This document shows, piece after piece, positions 34,107 to 45,611 of a stretch of 64,000 nucleotides of DNA. Each line of letters opens with the position of its first letter. Positions within the stretch are counted from its first letter, which is position 1. Under the pieces are notes generated by a model. That model saw only the letters and a program-made list of their open reading frames with translations, did no database searches and was not told where the DNA came from. Origin of the DNA: Cocos nucifera (Eukaryota; Streptophyta; Magnoliopsida; Arecales; Arecaceae); NCBI GenBank assembly GCA_006176705.1, contig QRFJ01002125.1:62001-126000 (forward strand), written 5' to 3'. Both the position numbers and the translations under genes were made by a program.

Positions 34107-35287
34107 CACCTCCCAACTTAGTCATTGTTAGTCCCTTAGCAATGCTTTATTTAATACCATGTTTCAATAAGATCTTTCTTTACAAAGATAAATCTAGGAT
34201 TAAAGATAAAAAAAATTAGAAAATATCACTAAATAAGTATTGAGCTTCAGAAGTAATTTTTGTAGTCAGTACAATCAGAAACTTTCTTAGATTACATCTT
34301 AAGATCTATAGCACTTATGTTCATAAAGACTAACTTTGCATTTAGGTGTTAATTTAAAGGACAAAAGTATCTTCTCTTCTGACTTATTTTGGTTAATTTT
34401 CTATACATTCCCAAGTTAAGCTCATGAATTAAAGTAGCTTTCACACTGCCTTTATTTATTTATTTATTTTTGTGCTGAGCATCATGGCCTTCCCTCCATC
34501 GTTTGATGTGAACCTCCATACTTGACCTAGGTGTAGAGACCTAGTTACTAAGCTTCAGGCAATCCACATATACTCTATCTTTTGCAATTTTATTTTGGTA
34601 GGTAGCTCTTTTCTTAAATTCAAGTTTCTTTGATTGGAATATATATTAACCACTAATTTTTTGTGATAATTGAATCCTCGGTTGGCCTTATAATCAACAC
34701 CTACTTTGTCTTGCTAGTGTGCATATGCAATTAGAAGTGCTAATAATATTTAAGTGACCTAAGTAGGCCTCTAAAAGTTAGACCAACTAATCTACTTCTT
34801 TAACTAGGTATATTCATTAGCAAATACTTCTAACTTTTATTACTTTTCCTAGTCTATCTTGCTCAAGATTTTCTTTCTTGACACATAATTTTTTTAATAT
34901 ATATTTTAATATTTTCTAATAAAATTTTTTTCTACCCCCTAATTTATTCTACATTATCTCAATGAAGAAAAGAAAAGCAAAGGTACAATAAGAGAGAGGA
35001 AAGAATACACCTATAGTATTTATCAAAACTAGTTCTTTGAAGCTCTGTAAACTGGCTTGAGCTCACTTTTTCTTTCTCTGCAAAATTAAAAACACACACC
35101 GAAGCAATTAAAGAGCAACAAGAATTTTCTAAAAAAGAAAAGAAAAGAATCAAAAGAAAATTAACAACCTATCTAGTAGTTCTAATTTATAGTCTTCAGC
35201 TTGACTTTCTTGAGGCTCTATGTTGGATCTTGCAATTGGAAGGCTTCCTTCTCCTTCTCAAAACTTCCACAAATATAATTTTTCAAC
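34107..35287 (-). other. Athila-1 3' noncoding region with polypurine tract
   Basis: 1.2 kb between the integrase end and the 3' LTR; no conserved protein seen. The purine tract AAGTTGGGAGG (34107-34122, minus strand) primes second-strand synthesis in this family. No envelope-like ORF is visible, although some Athila elements carry one here. Confidence 0.65.
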
Positions 35288-36313
35288 CTATGACCATTTA
35301 ACTTCGTTAGAGATCTCTACTGCTCCATCTGAAAATACCATAGTAATTGTATTGGGACCTGTCCATCTTGGTTTTAGCTTTTCTAGAAACAAATATTGCT
35401 GTGAACTATATAGGAGAATTTGCTGTTCCTCATGGAATTCTCTTTTTACAATATGGTTATCATGCCATTTCTTTGTACATTTTTTATAGATCCTGGCATT
35501 CTCATAGGCATCGTGGCAAAATTCGTCCATCTCATTCAATTGCATTAACCTATTCTTTCCTGCATCTTGTATATCAAAGTTAAGGATTTTCATGGCCCAA
35601 TATGCTATATATTCTAGCTCAATAGGGAGGTGACATACTTTACCAAAGAGTAGCCTATACGAGGACATACCAATAGGTATTTTATATACAGTCCTATATG
35701 CCCACAATGCATTATCTAATTTTAATGATCAGTCTTTCCTAGATGCACTTATAGTCTTTTCTAAAATTCTTTTTAATTTTCTATTAGATACCTCTACTTG
35801 ACTGCTAGTTTGTGGATGATATGGGATAGCTATTTTGTGAGTGACACCATATTTGCTTAATAGATTTTCAAATTGTTTATTACAAAAGTAAGTACCTCTA
35901 TCACTAATGATTGCTCTAGGAGTGCCAAAATGTGTAAAAATATGTTTTTTCAAAAATTTGACAACTACCTTAACATCATTAGTTGGAAAAGCTGCTATGT
36001 CTACCCATTTTGAAATATAATCTACAGCCACAAGTATATATTGATTTGAAAAAGAACTAGAAAAAGGTTCTATGAAATCAATACCCCAAACATAAAAAAT
36101 TTCACACACAAAAATATTGTTTAAAGACATTTCATGTCTCCTAGAGAGATTTTCAGTTCTTTGATAACGGTCACATGAAGAGACATAAGTATGAGCATCT
36201 TTAAATAGAGAGGGCCAATAAAAATTTGATTGAAGAACCTTATAAGCTGTTCTAGTTGGGCCAAAATGTCCTCCTACCTTTCGATCATGACAATGGTGCA
36301 GAATTTTCTCCAT
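35288..36313 (-). pseudogene. Athila-1 integrase
   Basis: Two open segments (35729-36313 and 35288-35707) joined by one frame break. The zinc finger reads HHCHDRKVGGHFG then SSCDRYQR, where the last Cys is Tyr. The core has WGIDFIEPFSS (Asp), AIISDRGTYFCN (Asp) and SQVEVSNRKLKRIL (Glu), so D-D-E is retained. The C-terminal part has the conserved IPIGMSSYRLLFGKVCHLPIE and KLKPRWTGPNTI (GPY/F-like module). No chromodomain is seen, as expected for Athila/Tat. One of the best preserved genes in the window, but disabled by the frame break and zinc loss. Confidence 0.85.
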
Positions 36314-37005
36314 CTCTTCCTTCGAAATGCATCTTATAATGACCTAATATGCACAATGCTTACACAAGAAGGGTTCATCCCAAAAATAATATTTGATAAT
36401 AGATAAGAACCTCTTCTTTTGTTGAAATGAAAGACAAAGTGGAAGAACCTTACCAACCAGGTAGTTAACAATATCAGCAAATCATGAAAATATTCTACTT
36501 GATATAGCATAGAGGCGCTCATCTAAAAATTCCTCCTTGATAGGGCAAATATCTTCTTCTTTTTTTTGTGATGTTTTTCAATCTAGAAAGGTGGTTAGCA
36601 ACTGAATTCTCTTTGCCCTTCTTGTCCTTAATCTCCAAATCGTACTCTTGTAGCAAAAGAATCTATCTGATCAATCTGGGTTTTGCATCTTTCTTAGCAA
36701 GGTGATACTTTAGAGCTACATGGTCAATGTATATAATAACTTTGGAAAAAATAAGATAAGAATGTAATTTATCTAATGCGAATACTATTGCTTGAAGCTC
36801 CTTTTCTATGGTGGCATATTTTTGTTGGGTTCTATCAAAGTGCGGTTGGCATAGTATATAGTTTAAAAAATCTTATCCTTTCTTTGACCAATACATCTAC
36901 TATGACTGTGTCACTAGCATCACACATCAACTCAAAAGGTAGGGACCAATCTGGTGGTACCACAATAGATGTCGTGACTAGCTTCTTCTTGAGGGTGTTG
37001 AATGC
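36314..37005 (-). pseudogene. Athila-1 RNase H and linker, heavily decayed
   Basis: After the RT, fragments FNTLKKKLVTTSIVVPPDWSLPFELMCDASD appear in part (PPDWSLPFELMCDASDT, with the first RNase H Asp), then stops and frame changes. The linker to integrase includes the open piece 36334-36522. Not functional. Confidence 0.6.
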
Positions 37006-38020
37006 CTACAAACACTCTTCAGAAAAATGAAAAAAGATATCTTTACATTGTAATTTAGATAGTGGTTTAGAAATTAGAGAGAAGTCCTTTATAAATTGAC
37101 GGTAAAATCCAGCATGCCCCAAGAAGCTCCTAATAGTCTTTACTAAGGTCGGTATGGGTAACTTTTCGATCACCTCAAGCTTAGCTCTATCCACTTCAAT
37201 CTCCTTACATGAAATCTTGTGGCCTAATACTAAGCCCTTCTGTACCATCAAATGATACTTCTTCCAATTTAAGACAAGATTAGTATCCTCACATCTTTGT
37301 AAAATAAGAGATAAGTTATGCAGGCATTTATCAAATGTAGATCCAAAGATAGAAAAATCATCCATAAATATTTTAAGAAAATTCTCAATCATGTCATAAG
37401 AAAAAGCCATCATGCATCTTTGAAAAGTAGCTGGTGCATTACACAAACCAAATAGCATTCTTCTAAAAGCAAATGTACCATAAGGACATGTAAAAGTAGT
37501 TTTCTCTTGATCCTCAAGTGCTATGGCAATTCGATTATAACTAGAATAACCATCTAGAAAGTAGTAAAAGTCATGTCCAGCTAACCTCTCTAACATCTGA
37601 TCAATGAAATGGGAGAGGATAACGATCTTTTCTTATTGCATCATTTAATTTTCTATAATCCATGCATACTCTCTACCTAATAATAGTCCTAGTAGGAATT
37701 AATTCATTATTATCATTTTGAACAACAGTAATCCCACCTTTCTTAGGAACTACTTGCACAAGACTCACCCATGAACTATCAGAGATTGGATAAAAAATAC
37801 CTACATCAAATAGCTTGATTACCACCTTTTTGACCACATCTTGCATCTTAGGGTTGGGTCTTCTTTGGGGTTGGACCGTTGGCTCATAGTTGTCCTCCAT
37901 GAGAATTTTATGCATACAAATTGAGGGACTAATTCCTTTGATGTCTGCTATGGTCCATCCAAATGCCTTCTTATGTTCCTTTAGCACTCTTAACAACTTT
38001 TCTTCCATTAAACCTATCAA
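37006..38020 (-). pseudogene. Athila-1 reverse transcriptase
   Basis: Two open pieces: 37673-38020 (EEKLLRVLKEHKKAFGW, QRRPNPKMQDVVKKVVIKLF, SLVQVVPKKGG) and 37006-37596. Between them one stop and one frameshift fall in the MDYRKLN region. The second piece carries FLDGYSSYNRIAIA (catalytic Asp), TFTCPYGTFAFRRMLFGLCN, PATFQRCMMA and IFMDDFSIFG, the intact FMDD active site, then LVLNWKKYHLMV and SFLGHAGFYRQFIKDFS. Typical of Ty3/gypsy RT. The catalytic residues are intact, unlike most pol genes here. Confidence 0.88.
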
Positions 38021-39264
38021 AGAAGAAGAAATAATAACAGATAAGTGTGAAGAACCTTCTAAGAAAATATATTTTAAATGAGAAGGAAGAGGTTTAAATT
38101 CAAGAGTAGGTGGCTTTTCAATTGATGGCTTTGGAAGAGGAGTAGATAATCTTTCTAATTCTTCAAATCATGGTCTATATGTGCATGGAATATATTTTTT
38201 GGCCTCCAACAATTTTATGCATTATGTTTGCCTTTCATCTTCAGCTAAATCCTCTAGTGATTGGACAATGCAAGCTTCAATAGGGTCCTCAAACCTATTT
38301 TCTAGAAAATAATCATGTACTAAATTATCAATATCATCAATTCAAAAATAAGTTTGATTATCATTGGAATGTTAATAGCTTTAAAAACATTAAAAGTAAC
38401 TTGTTCATCTTGGATTCTTAGAATTAATTTTTTTTGTTGAACATCTATTAAAGTTCCTCTAGTAGCTAAAATGGGTCTTCCTAAGATAAGGGGTACATTA
38501 ATATCTTCTTCCATATCAAGAACAATAAAATCAATAGAAAAAATAAACTTATTTACCTTTATCAAGACATCCTCCACTATACCTCTTGGATATTTGATGG
38601 ATCTATTAGCTAGTTGAAGAGTGATAGTGGTAAGCTTTGGTTCTCTTAGATCCAGCTTTCTGAAAATAGAGAAAGGCATGAGATTAATACTTGCTCCTAA
38701 ATCATATAAAATTTTATCAAAACTACAATCACCAATAATGCAAGGGATAGTAAAACTCCCTATATCTTTTAGCTTCTGTGGTAATTTATTTTGAAGTATT
38801 GCAGAGAACTCTTCATTCAAATTTATTCTCTCATGCTCCTTCAGCTTCTTCTTATTTGTTAGAATTTCTTTGAGAAACTTGGCATACTTGGGCATCTGAG
38901 TGATGGCATCTATAAAAAAAATATTAATATGTAAATTCTTTAAAATTTTAAAAATATTAGAAAATTCCTTATCTGGATGTTGTATTTGTCTTTCTGGGAA
39001 TGGTAGTAGTGGCACGTAGGGCTTCACATTTGGATAAGCAAATTTTATTCTTGGAGACCATCCATCTACTGGTTGTTTTGATGACTGATGAACATTAATT
39101 GACATACCTTTGGTTGTAGCTGGCTCTTTAGTCTCTTTCTTTTGATGTGGCTCCTTCAGCTTTTTACCACGTCTTAAGGTGATAGCATTGATATGCACCC
39201 TCAGATTGGTCTCCATTTTGCTAGGAAAGGATCCTTGTGGTCTCTGGGAGATTATCTTAGCCAT
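38021..39264 (-). pseudogene. Athila-1 protease and gag-pol linker
   Basis: The 314-residue open segment 38320-39264 starts in the basic gag tail (INAITLRRGKKLKEPHQK), passes FPERQIQHPDKEFSNIFKIL and reaches the protease: CSFDKILYDLGASINLMPFS (active-site DLGAS), LTTITLQLANRSIKYPRGIVEDVLIKVNKFI partly as LQLANRSIKYPRGIVEDVL, and VPLILGRPILATRGTLIDV (ILGRP flap block). Stops follow to 38021, where RT begins. The longest open frame in the window. Confidence 0.85.
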
Positions 39265-40554
39265 TTATCCTACTTGCATCTTCAGGTTTTGAATTGCTAC
39301 TGCTTGGTCTTGCTTGAGTTTGGTTTTTAGATTTTTTATGGTTGCTTCTTGATTTTGCATGAATTTGACCATTAGCTCCTCCGTATCAGGCTTCTTTTTA
39401 GGTTCTTAGAATTGTAGGGGTGGCTGTTGTGCTGCATTTTGATTGCTTCATGAAAAGTTTGGATGTTGCCTCCACCCTTGATTGTATGTGTTGGAGTAGG
39501 GATTATTTTGCTAAGGCCTGAAAAAATTACCAAGATAGTTAGCAGTATCAGAGTCTTTAGCAAAAGAATTACCTATTTGGCAGTCGCTTGTATCATGTGA
39601 TCCTCCACATAGGTCACAAGTGATACTCTGAATGTTCATAGCTGTTCCCTTCATATTATTGTTTTTGGCTCTAAGGGCTATAATTTCAGCTAATAAAGCT
39701 GGAACGCAATATACTCCTTGCACAACTACTGATCTTCTCAGCATCATGCATTCTATTTGCCATTGATAGCTATTTGATGCCTTCTCATCGATCAAAACAA
39801 AGGCTTCTTCCTCTATTTTTTGGTTAATGGTGTCTCCTACTGCTGCATCAATCATAGAATGATTAGTAGAAGATAAACCATTGTAAAAAGTTTGTACCTG
39901 AAGCCATATGGATAGTTGATGATGTGGACATCTCCTCAGCAGTTTCTTAAAATGCTCCCAAGCCTCATATAGTGTCTTCATTTCTATCTACATAAAAGAA
40001 GTAATACCATTATGCATCTTTGCAGACTTGGAAGGTGGAAAGTACTTAGCTAAGAATTACTAGCCTAGAAAATCCCAAGTAGTGATAGAATTTGCAGTAA
40101 GAGAATGAAGCCAAATTTTAGCTTTATCCCGTAAGGAGAAAGAAAATAGCCTTAATCTAATAGCATCATCCAACATCCCATTAATTTTAAAAGTATCATA
40201 AAGTTTAACAAAATTAGAAATATGGATAATCAAATTATCATGCATGTGTCCACTAAATTGGACAGTTGATTGAATCATCTGGATCATTATCGATTTTATT
40301 TCAAAGTTGTTTGCTCGCACAAGCGGTCTCTTGATGCTCGAAGTTGCATCAGCTATAGATGGTGTGATGTAATCATTTATTGGATGATATGCCGCTCGAA
40401 TAGCTTCTTGCCATCCCTCGATCGTCAAATCCAATCCCAGATTGATGTCGTTAGGATCTTTAGCTGCCATGTTTCTTTCTTGTTGTAGTCTTTTGATTGT
40501 CCTCTCAATTTTTAGATCAAAAGGTACTAAATCACTATATCTAGTACATGTCAT
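39265..40554 (-). pseudogene. Athila-1 gag
   Basis: Starts at the ATG ending at 40554. The first open piece (40060-40554) ends in the retrotransposon gag motif DAIRLRLFSFSLRDKAKIWL and TWDFLG, a stop (Trp codon expected nearby). After about 80 frame-broken bases the second piece (39511-39981) has LYEAWEHFKKLLRRCPHH, a region of about 90 residues, and a zinc knuckle CDLCGGSHDTSDC (CX2CX3HX4C). A third region has NPYSNTYNQGWRQHPNFS and a helical tail (KQDQAVAIQNLKMQ). The gag start lies only about 100 bases from the primer site, unlike the long leaders elsewhere in the window. Confidence 0.85.
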
Positions 40555-40650
40555 GCACCAAACACAAACCTAAAAATAAAGTAAGAATAAAAATTAAAAA
40601 TAAAATTTTAAAGTAAAGCAAGGATCAAAATTTTAATATTATTTTAGACA

Positions 40651-40674
40651 CAATCTCCAGCAATGATGCTAAAA
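40651..40674 (-). other. Athila-1 primer binding site
   Basis: On the minus strand TTTAGCATCATTGCTGGAG, a decayed form of the Athila/Tat primer site TGGCGCCGTTGCCGGGG; the changes are mostly transitions. Confidence 0.7.
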
Positions 40675-40677
40675 ACT

Positions 40678-42578
40678 TGATGTGTGCTAATTTATCGCTT
40701 ATGGCAAGTGCACCAGTCGATCATGTAATAAAGTAAGTGAGTAGAGTATCGTCCCTAGAGGATTGAAAAATAAGTACTGAAAAACTTTCCTAAGCTTTAT
40801 TTAAAGAATCAATTTATGAGAATTAAGAAAAATAAGAAGAAATAAAGAAATAAATTAATAAATTGCAAGGAAATAAAGAGTGTAAAATTTTTAGGGTTTT
40901 AAACTCAAAAGCAATAGGTTACTAAGGCAGTTGGTTCACCAACTCAGTCAATACAATATTCAAGTAACTTGGTTAATTTTGTTTCATGTGATGGTGGAGT
41001 CTCCTAGATTATTCACTATCCTTTATTCTAGGCGTAGCAAAACTATCAATATTTATTAACTACCATTTGGTACAGATGTAATTTAAATAAATATCGATGC
41101 TTTAAGTTTTGTGAAATCCTCTAACTAAAATACATTGCATCCAAAGCGCACTAAAATTTTTACATGCATATGAATTCTAATTCAATTCATAATATAAGGT
41201 ATATAAATCAAGAAGCATCAACATAGACGTACTTGGTCTATATCATCCATGTGCATCAAATCAATTAGAAGATCATCAGTAATCTAAAAGCATTAAGAGT
41301 AGATTTATATACTCTTCATGAACAAAATTTAAATCTAAGATCAAATCATACTGAATATTGTATTAAAAGAGTGGCTACACCTTAGCCTTAGTAACAAAAA
41401 ATTTAGTTCATGGCAAAAGGATCAAAAATAGTAATTAAAATAAAAAGCATATAAAAATCCAAATAAAAATTTGTTTGTTACTGAAATTGATCGTCCGTTG
41501 CTCTTGGCATAGAGAACTTGATGAAGAACAAGAGAGCTTGATCAATATGCTAGATCTTGAAGATGAACCATGAAGAAGGAAGAAAGAAAGAAAAATAAAA
41601 AAAAAAAGAAAAATAACTCTCAACCTCCCTCTCTGTTCTCTCCTCTAGCTCTCTGTCTCTCTCCCAGGTTCTCTGTAAAACCTCCTCTCAAATCCTCTCT
41701 CCTATTTCTCTTTTATTAACTCTCGGCTACAGGCCCTTAAATAGGCTAGAGGTGGTTTTTTGGTCAAAATCCCATTGAAATCCTAAACAAATCAGGTTTA
41801 AAACTCTTAAAACAAGTCGAAAAGAGCCCTGAATCATTCTGACTATTGGATGGTGATCGAACGAGCCAAAAACCACACAAAAATCCTTCAAAATCTCCTA
41901 ATTCTAGTTGAAATCAATAATAGCCATCGGATTGACTTCCAGATGGATTCTTGACCATCAGATCGCATAGAGGAAGGACTCAAATGCTTAGTTAAAACCA
42001 GGATCTCATAGCAGCCATCGAATCTTGATCGAGAGGAATGGATGCCGTTCGTCAGTGCCTCAATCTCTGTCATCCAATCAAATCCCAGCACCAATCACCG
42101 TCTGATCCCGCCTGCATCCCATGTAGACCGATTGTGAGCCAAGTTCACCATGCATCATCAAGCTTTTAGCCAATCCGAGCATGCACAACCATATGAAATC
42201 CCCATCATGCCCTTGGCCTGGTTACTATAGCGATCCACCATACGCCGCAAAAAATTTTGACATCAGCGATGCATCAGCGAGACGTCAATGATTGATTTAG
42301 CAGATGATCGAGCTGGCTGAGCCAATTTTCTAAACCAATTTGAACTAGATCGGCTGGCTCTTTTTTATTTTATTTAATTTTTTTCTTTAAAATTTAATTT
42401 TGGGCTTAATTTAACTATATTTTTCTCAAAATTTATTTTATTTGAACCAAAAAATTTAGCTCTTTCTATTGACAGCCTTCTTTCCTACATAAGATCAATA
42501 AAAGTATCAATTTTTTAAAAATAAATTAATTTATTTTATAATTTAATACTTTTATTAGTATATTTTTAGCATTTATCA
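40678..42578 (-). repeat. Athila-1 5' LTR
   Basis: 1901 bp, TGATAAATGC at 42578 to ...TTAGCACACATCA at 40678 on the minus strand; pairs with 32205-34106. Confidence 0.9.
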
Positions 42579-42741
42579 CTTGTACAAGGGTTGAGTGGTG
42601 AGTTCCTCTTGTATTTATTCTTATCTCATAGTAAAGCCTTTATATGCCCCATGAAGGTAGATCGTGGTCTAATTTATGTATTTAATTATATCTTATTTTT
42701 ACTTTTTTTTTCTTTCTGCCATAACAAGTGGTACGAGATCC
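42579..42741 (+). other. copia-C remnant continued: LTR-end-like and degenerate primer site
   Basis: Sequence on the far side of Athila-1. It ends in ACAAGTGGTACGAGATCC (42725-42741), three changes from the copia primer site TGGTATCAGAGCC, preceded by T-rich sequence like the end of an LTR. If so, an LTR end and primer site follow gag-protease sequence, an order not expected in one intact element; a rearranged or second copy is likely. Confidence 0.35.
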
Positions 42742-42766
42742 ACAACAAGATGGTGTTGAATCCCAA

Positions 42767-42864
42767 TATATACATATATTGATGTACACACAAGTACATA
42801 TACATATATACATATGTACGTACATACATAGATACACACATATATATATGCGCATATATCATAT
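42767..42864. repeat. TA/CA-rich microsatellite
   Basis: About 100 bp of ATATAC, ACAT, ACACAC and TATATATA units with interruptions. It explains the small minus-strand ORF (42699-42917) made of alternating Tyr, Ile, Cys and Val. Confidence 0.85.
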
Positions 42865-43878
42865 CCCTGCCTTTGTCTTCCTCTTCCCAAATGAGTAGGA
42901 TGACTGATAATTATCATAAAAATATCAATAAAGTATTAATTTATTGATTAATTTATATTTACTTTTAAAAATTAAATATTTTTATTTATTATTTTTAGAA
43001 AACTTTTTATCAATGAAAAGAGCTCATTTTTTTAATCACAATGAAATAAGATTAGAGCAAAATGGATTTAAAATAGACTCGATATGAATTTTCAAAGAAA
43101 AAATAAAAAAATTAGAAACAGCTTAGCCAACTCGCCCAGCCAAGTCGGAGTGCCCCACCAAGCCATCGCATTTGACTTAGCCGGCATGCCATCTAAGCCA
43201 GCTTAGCCATAGAAGCCAACTCGTCGGTCCATGAAATCAGGCATGGACCGCCAGCTCAGCAAAAGGTGCCCAATCATAGGATGACACATGGTGGATCAAG
43301 ACCCTTAAAGGGTTTATAAAAAATCTCACAAGGCTCATGGGGGCAAAATGATGATTTCACATGCAAAGGGGTGCGGTAATTGGTTGTTATCTATGGTACA
43401 CTCGATCTACGCGGTCCATATGCACATTAAAGGCATGATTGTGCTGTTGTGATTATTTGCAGGGAAGATCTGATGGCCGTGGTGAATTCCTAATTTGATT
43501 TGATTCCCAATCCTTATCCAGCAGGTGATCAAATGGCTCTGGATGCTCCCATCGATGATCAGACGGCTTTGGAAGCTCCTGGTGGCGATCAAGCACCCAG
43601 AATGCAACCCAATTGCTAGATTTTCATCATCATATATGATTAGATGGCCCACATTGATTTTGATGGGATTTAGGTTTTTAAATAAGATTTTTTGAGAATT
43701 TTGGGATTGTTTGATCTCCATCTGACGGCCAAATTTCATCTAGTAGAACAGAATTCAACCAAGCTTCACCAACAGTCTTTTAAACCAATTTTCACTTAGA
43801 TTTCTTCTATAAAATGTCGATCAACACTCCTTTAGTACCATATTGCCTGACAAAGAAGATCTCTCCTCTCTAATACTC

Positions 43879-43887
43879 TATAAAAAG
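43879..43887 (+). promoter_or_regulatory. TATA box of Athila-2 LTR
   Basis: TATAAAAAG within ACTCTATAAAAAGGGTAC, a strong plant TATA context, about 590 bases before the reconstructed LTR end. Confidence 0.6.
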
Positions 43888-44084
43888 GGTACAGGGCCAT
43901 CAAATCAAAGTGTCTTTGGTCAAGGGAGAAGTTTGATAAAGGGTAGAGCCATGCTTGGGATTCAAGGTTGCTTCGAGGCAGATGGTGCTGAGAGGAAGAG
44001 CTGACTTCTACACCATCTCAATGCCAATGCAAATCCGAGATCAAGATCAGCTACTTTTAATTTTTATTTTTTTTAAATTTTATA

Positions 44085-44089
44085 TATTT
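44085..44089 (+). repeat. SIRE-2 target site duplication, left
   Basis: TATTT, repeated exactly at 54460-54464. Confidence 0.9.
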
Positions 44090-45552
44090 TGTTAACTCCA
44101 AGAATTGATTTTGATGATGAACAAAATCTTTGAGTATATTGTTTGAACTAATGAATTGGTTGAGATCATATTTCAGGATGAATTATAGAGTATCAAATGA
44201 AAAATCTCTATAAAGTACGTTTAAGGATCATTGAGGAAATTTTAAAGGATTTTAAGGCACAAGTCATACTTAAAAGAAAGCCCAAAAGAGATATCTCAAA
44301 ATAGAAATTGAAGAGAAAATTAATTAGTCAAAGCAAAATTTTTTAGCATAGATAGGCCTCGAGTTGACCCTTTACTCGACCCCTTATTCAGCTCAAGCTG
44401 AAATGGCATGAAAAAGAAGACTGGCATGTAAGAGTTTCAGCTAGTATGGTCTCAAGCAGAGGATTGAGTCGACTCAAGTTCCTCGAGTCGAGGTCATAGG
44501 AAAATACAAAAAATAGGGTTTTTCGGATATAATTTGGCAAGTCCTCAAGCAGAGTAACAAGTCGACTCGAGCTTTAGCTCAAGCCTTAGCTCGAGGTCCT
44601 CGAGTTGAGGTCTTAAGAAAATATAGAGAACTTAATTTTTGAGATGAAGTGCAAAATGGACTCGACTAGAGAGACGAGTCGACTCAAGCCTCAACCCGAG
44701 CTCGAGTAGAGTAATGAGTCAACTCAAGCTTTAGCTTGAGTTCCAATGGCTAATTTCTATAGAATGTTTAGAATTATGCAGATTTGTTCCAAATGGCTAT
44801 TTTTAGTCTTCTAATGGTCAAAAGTCCTTTTCCAGCCTACCAAATATGGGGAATAAGCTACAAAACACTTGGAGGAAGTGACATGACTATTCAATCATTC
44901 AGAGGAATCAAAAAATTAAGAGAAAGAGTCCAAAAGCCTTGAATAGAGAGCATTCAACTCCCAACTCCAAGAAACATCAAATCAAGAGATTTTTTTAGCA
45001 AGAAGACAAGCTCAATCAATTTAAAAGCTTCCTTTAAAGAAGATTCTATAAGCTTCAATGACTTACTTGCTTATTAAAGGAGCTTTGTCTTTGTTTTTGT
45101 TGTGTAATCTTTACTCTCATTGTAACTTAACTTCAATAGGATTTTGAAGCTAATGGGAAGGCCTATCCAAGCCTAAAAATTAGATTGTAAGCCAAGGGTT
45201 GACTTAAGATTTGGTTGTGATTAGTGAGCTAGTGTAAAACCAACTAGACTTTGGATAGTGAGACTTAAAAAACTATCCGACTGTAATCCTGGAGAGATTA
45301 TAGTGAATTTTCAAGTGGGTCTTGGAGAGTGGATGTAGCTACAAGGGGCACCGAACCACTATAAATTTTTTTGTATTTGTGATTGCCTTGCTCTCCTCTT
45401 TTCATTATATTTATATTTTTGTATACTTACATACATTATATTTCAACACACCTCAACATATCATTAGTCTTCAAAATAGCACATAATCTATTTAAATTTT
45501 GAAAAACCTAATTCACCCCCCCCCACCTCTTGGGTTGTCTTGTAGGGCAACA
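44090..45552 (+). repeat. SIRE-2 5' LTR
   Basis: 1463 bp, TGTTAACTCCAAGAATTGAT ... GTAGGGCAACA. Contains the GAGTCGACTC palindrome array (44350-44750). Confidence 0.95.
44350..44750 (+). repeat. GAGTCGACTC / CTCGAG palindrome array in SIRE-2 5' LTR
   Basis: At least a dozen variants of GAGTCGACTCAAG, CTCGAGTCGAGG and CTCAAGCTTAGCTCGAG are packed in about 400 bp. Many are self-complementary, so the region can fold heavily. The same array lies in the 3' LTR at about 53290-53665. Confidence 0.8.
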
Positions 45553-45554
45553 AG

Positions 45555-45572
45555 TGGTATCAGAGCTTGGTA
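45555..45572 (+). other. SIRE-2 primer binding site
   Basis: TGGTATCAGAGCTTGGTA, an exact match to the initiator methionine tRNA-type core, two bases after the LTR. Confidence 0.95.
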
Positions 45573-45611
45573 CATACTGTATTTGATTTAACAATCAAGA
45601 GTTAAGATCAA

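Larger units (their letters stand above)
32205..42578 (-). mobile_element. Athila-1: complete-length Athila/Tat-type Ty3/gypsy retrotransposon
   Basis: 10.4 kb on the minus strand: 5' LTR 40678-42578, primer site 40651-40674, a very short leader, gag from 40554, protease, RT, degenerate RNase H, integrase, a 1.2 kb 3' noncoding region and 3' LTR 32205-34106. Flanks CTTAT (32200-32204) and CTTGT (42579-42583) agree at four of five bases. The two LTRs differ at about 6 of the first 115 bases. It inserted into the copia-C remnant. Confidence 0.9.
42905..44089 (+). repeat. Athila-2 5' LTR, first part
   Basis: 1185 bp from TGATAATTATCATAAAAATATC to the SIRE-2 insertion. A CG-rich stretch near 43130-43260 with repeated GCCAAGTCG/AGCCAGCTTAGCC-like units precedes TATAAAAAG at 43879-43887. 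Together with 54465-54850 the LTR is about 1571 bp. Confidence 0.85.

Noticed and set aside
35220..35583. Plus-strand ORFs of 78-89 codons
   Set aside because: Antisense shadows of the Athila-1 integrase end.
42699..42917. ORF with alternating Tyr, Ile, Val and Cys
   Set aside because: Translation of a TA/CA microsatellite.
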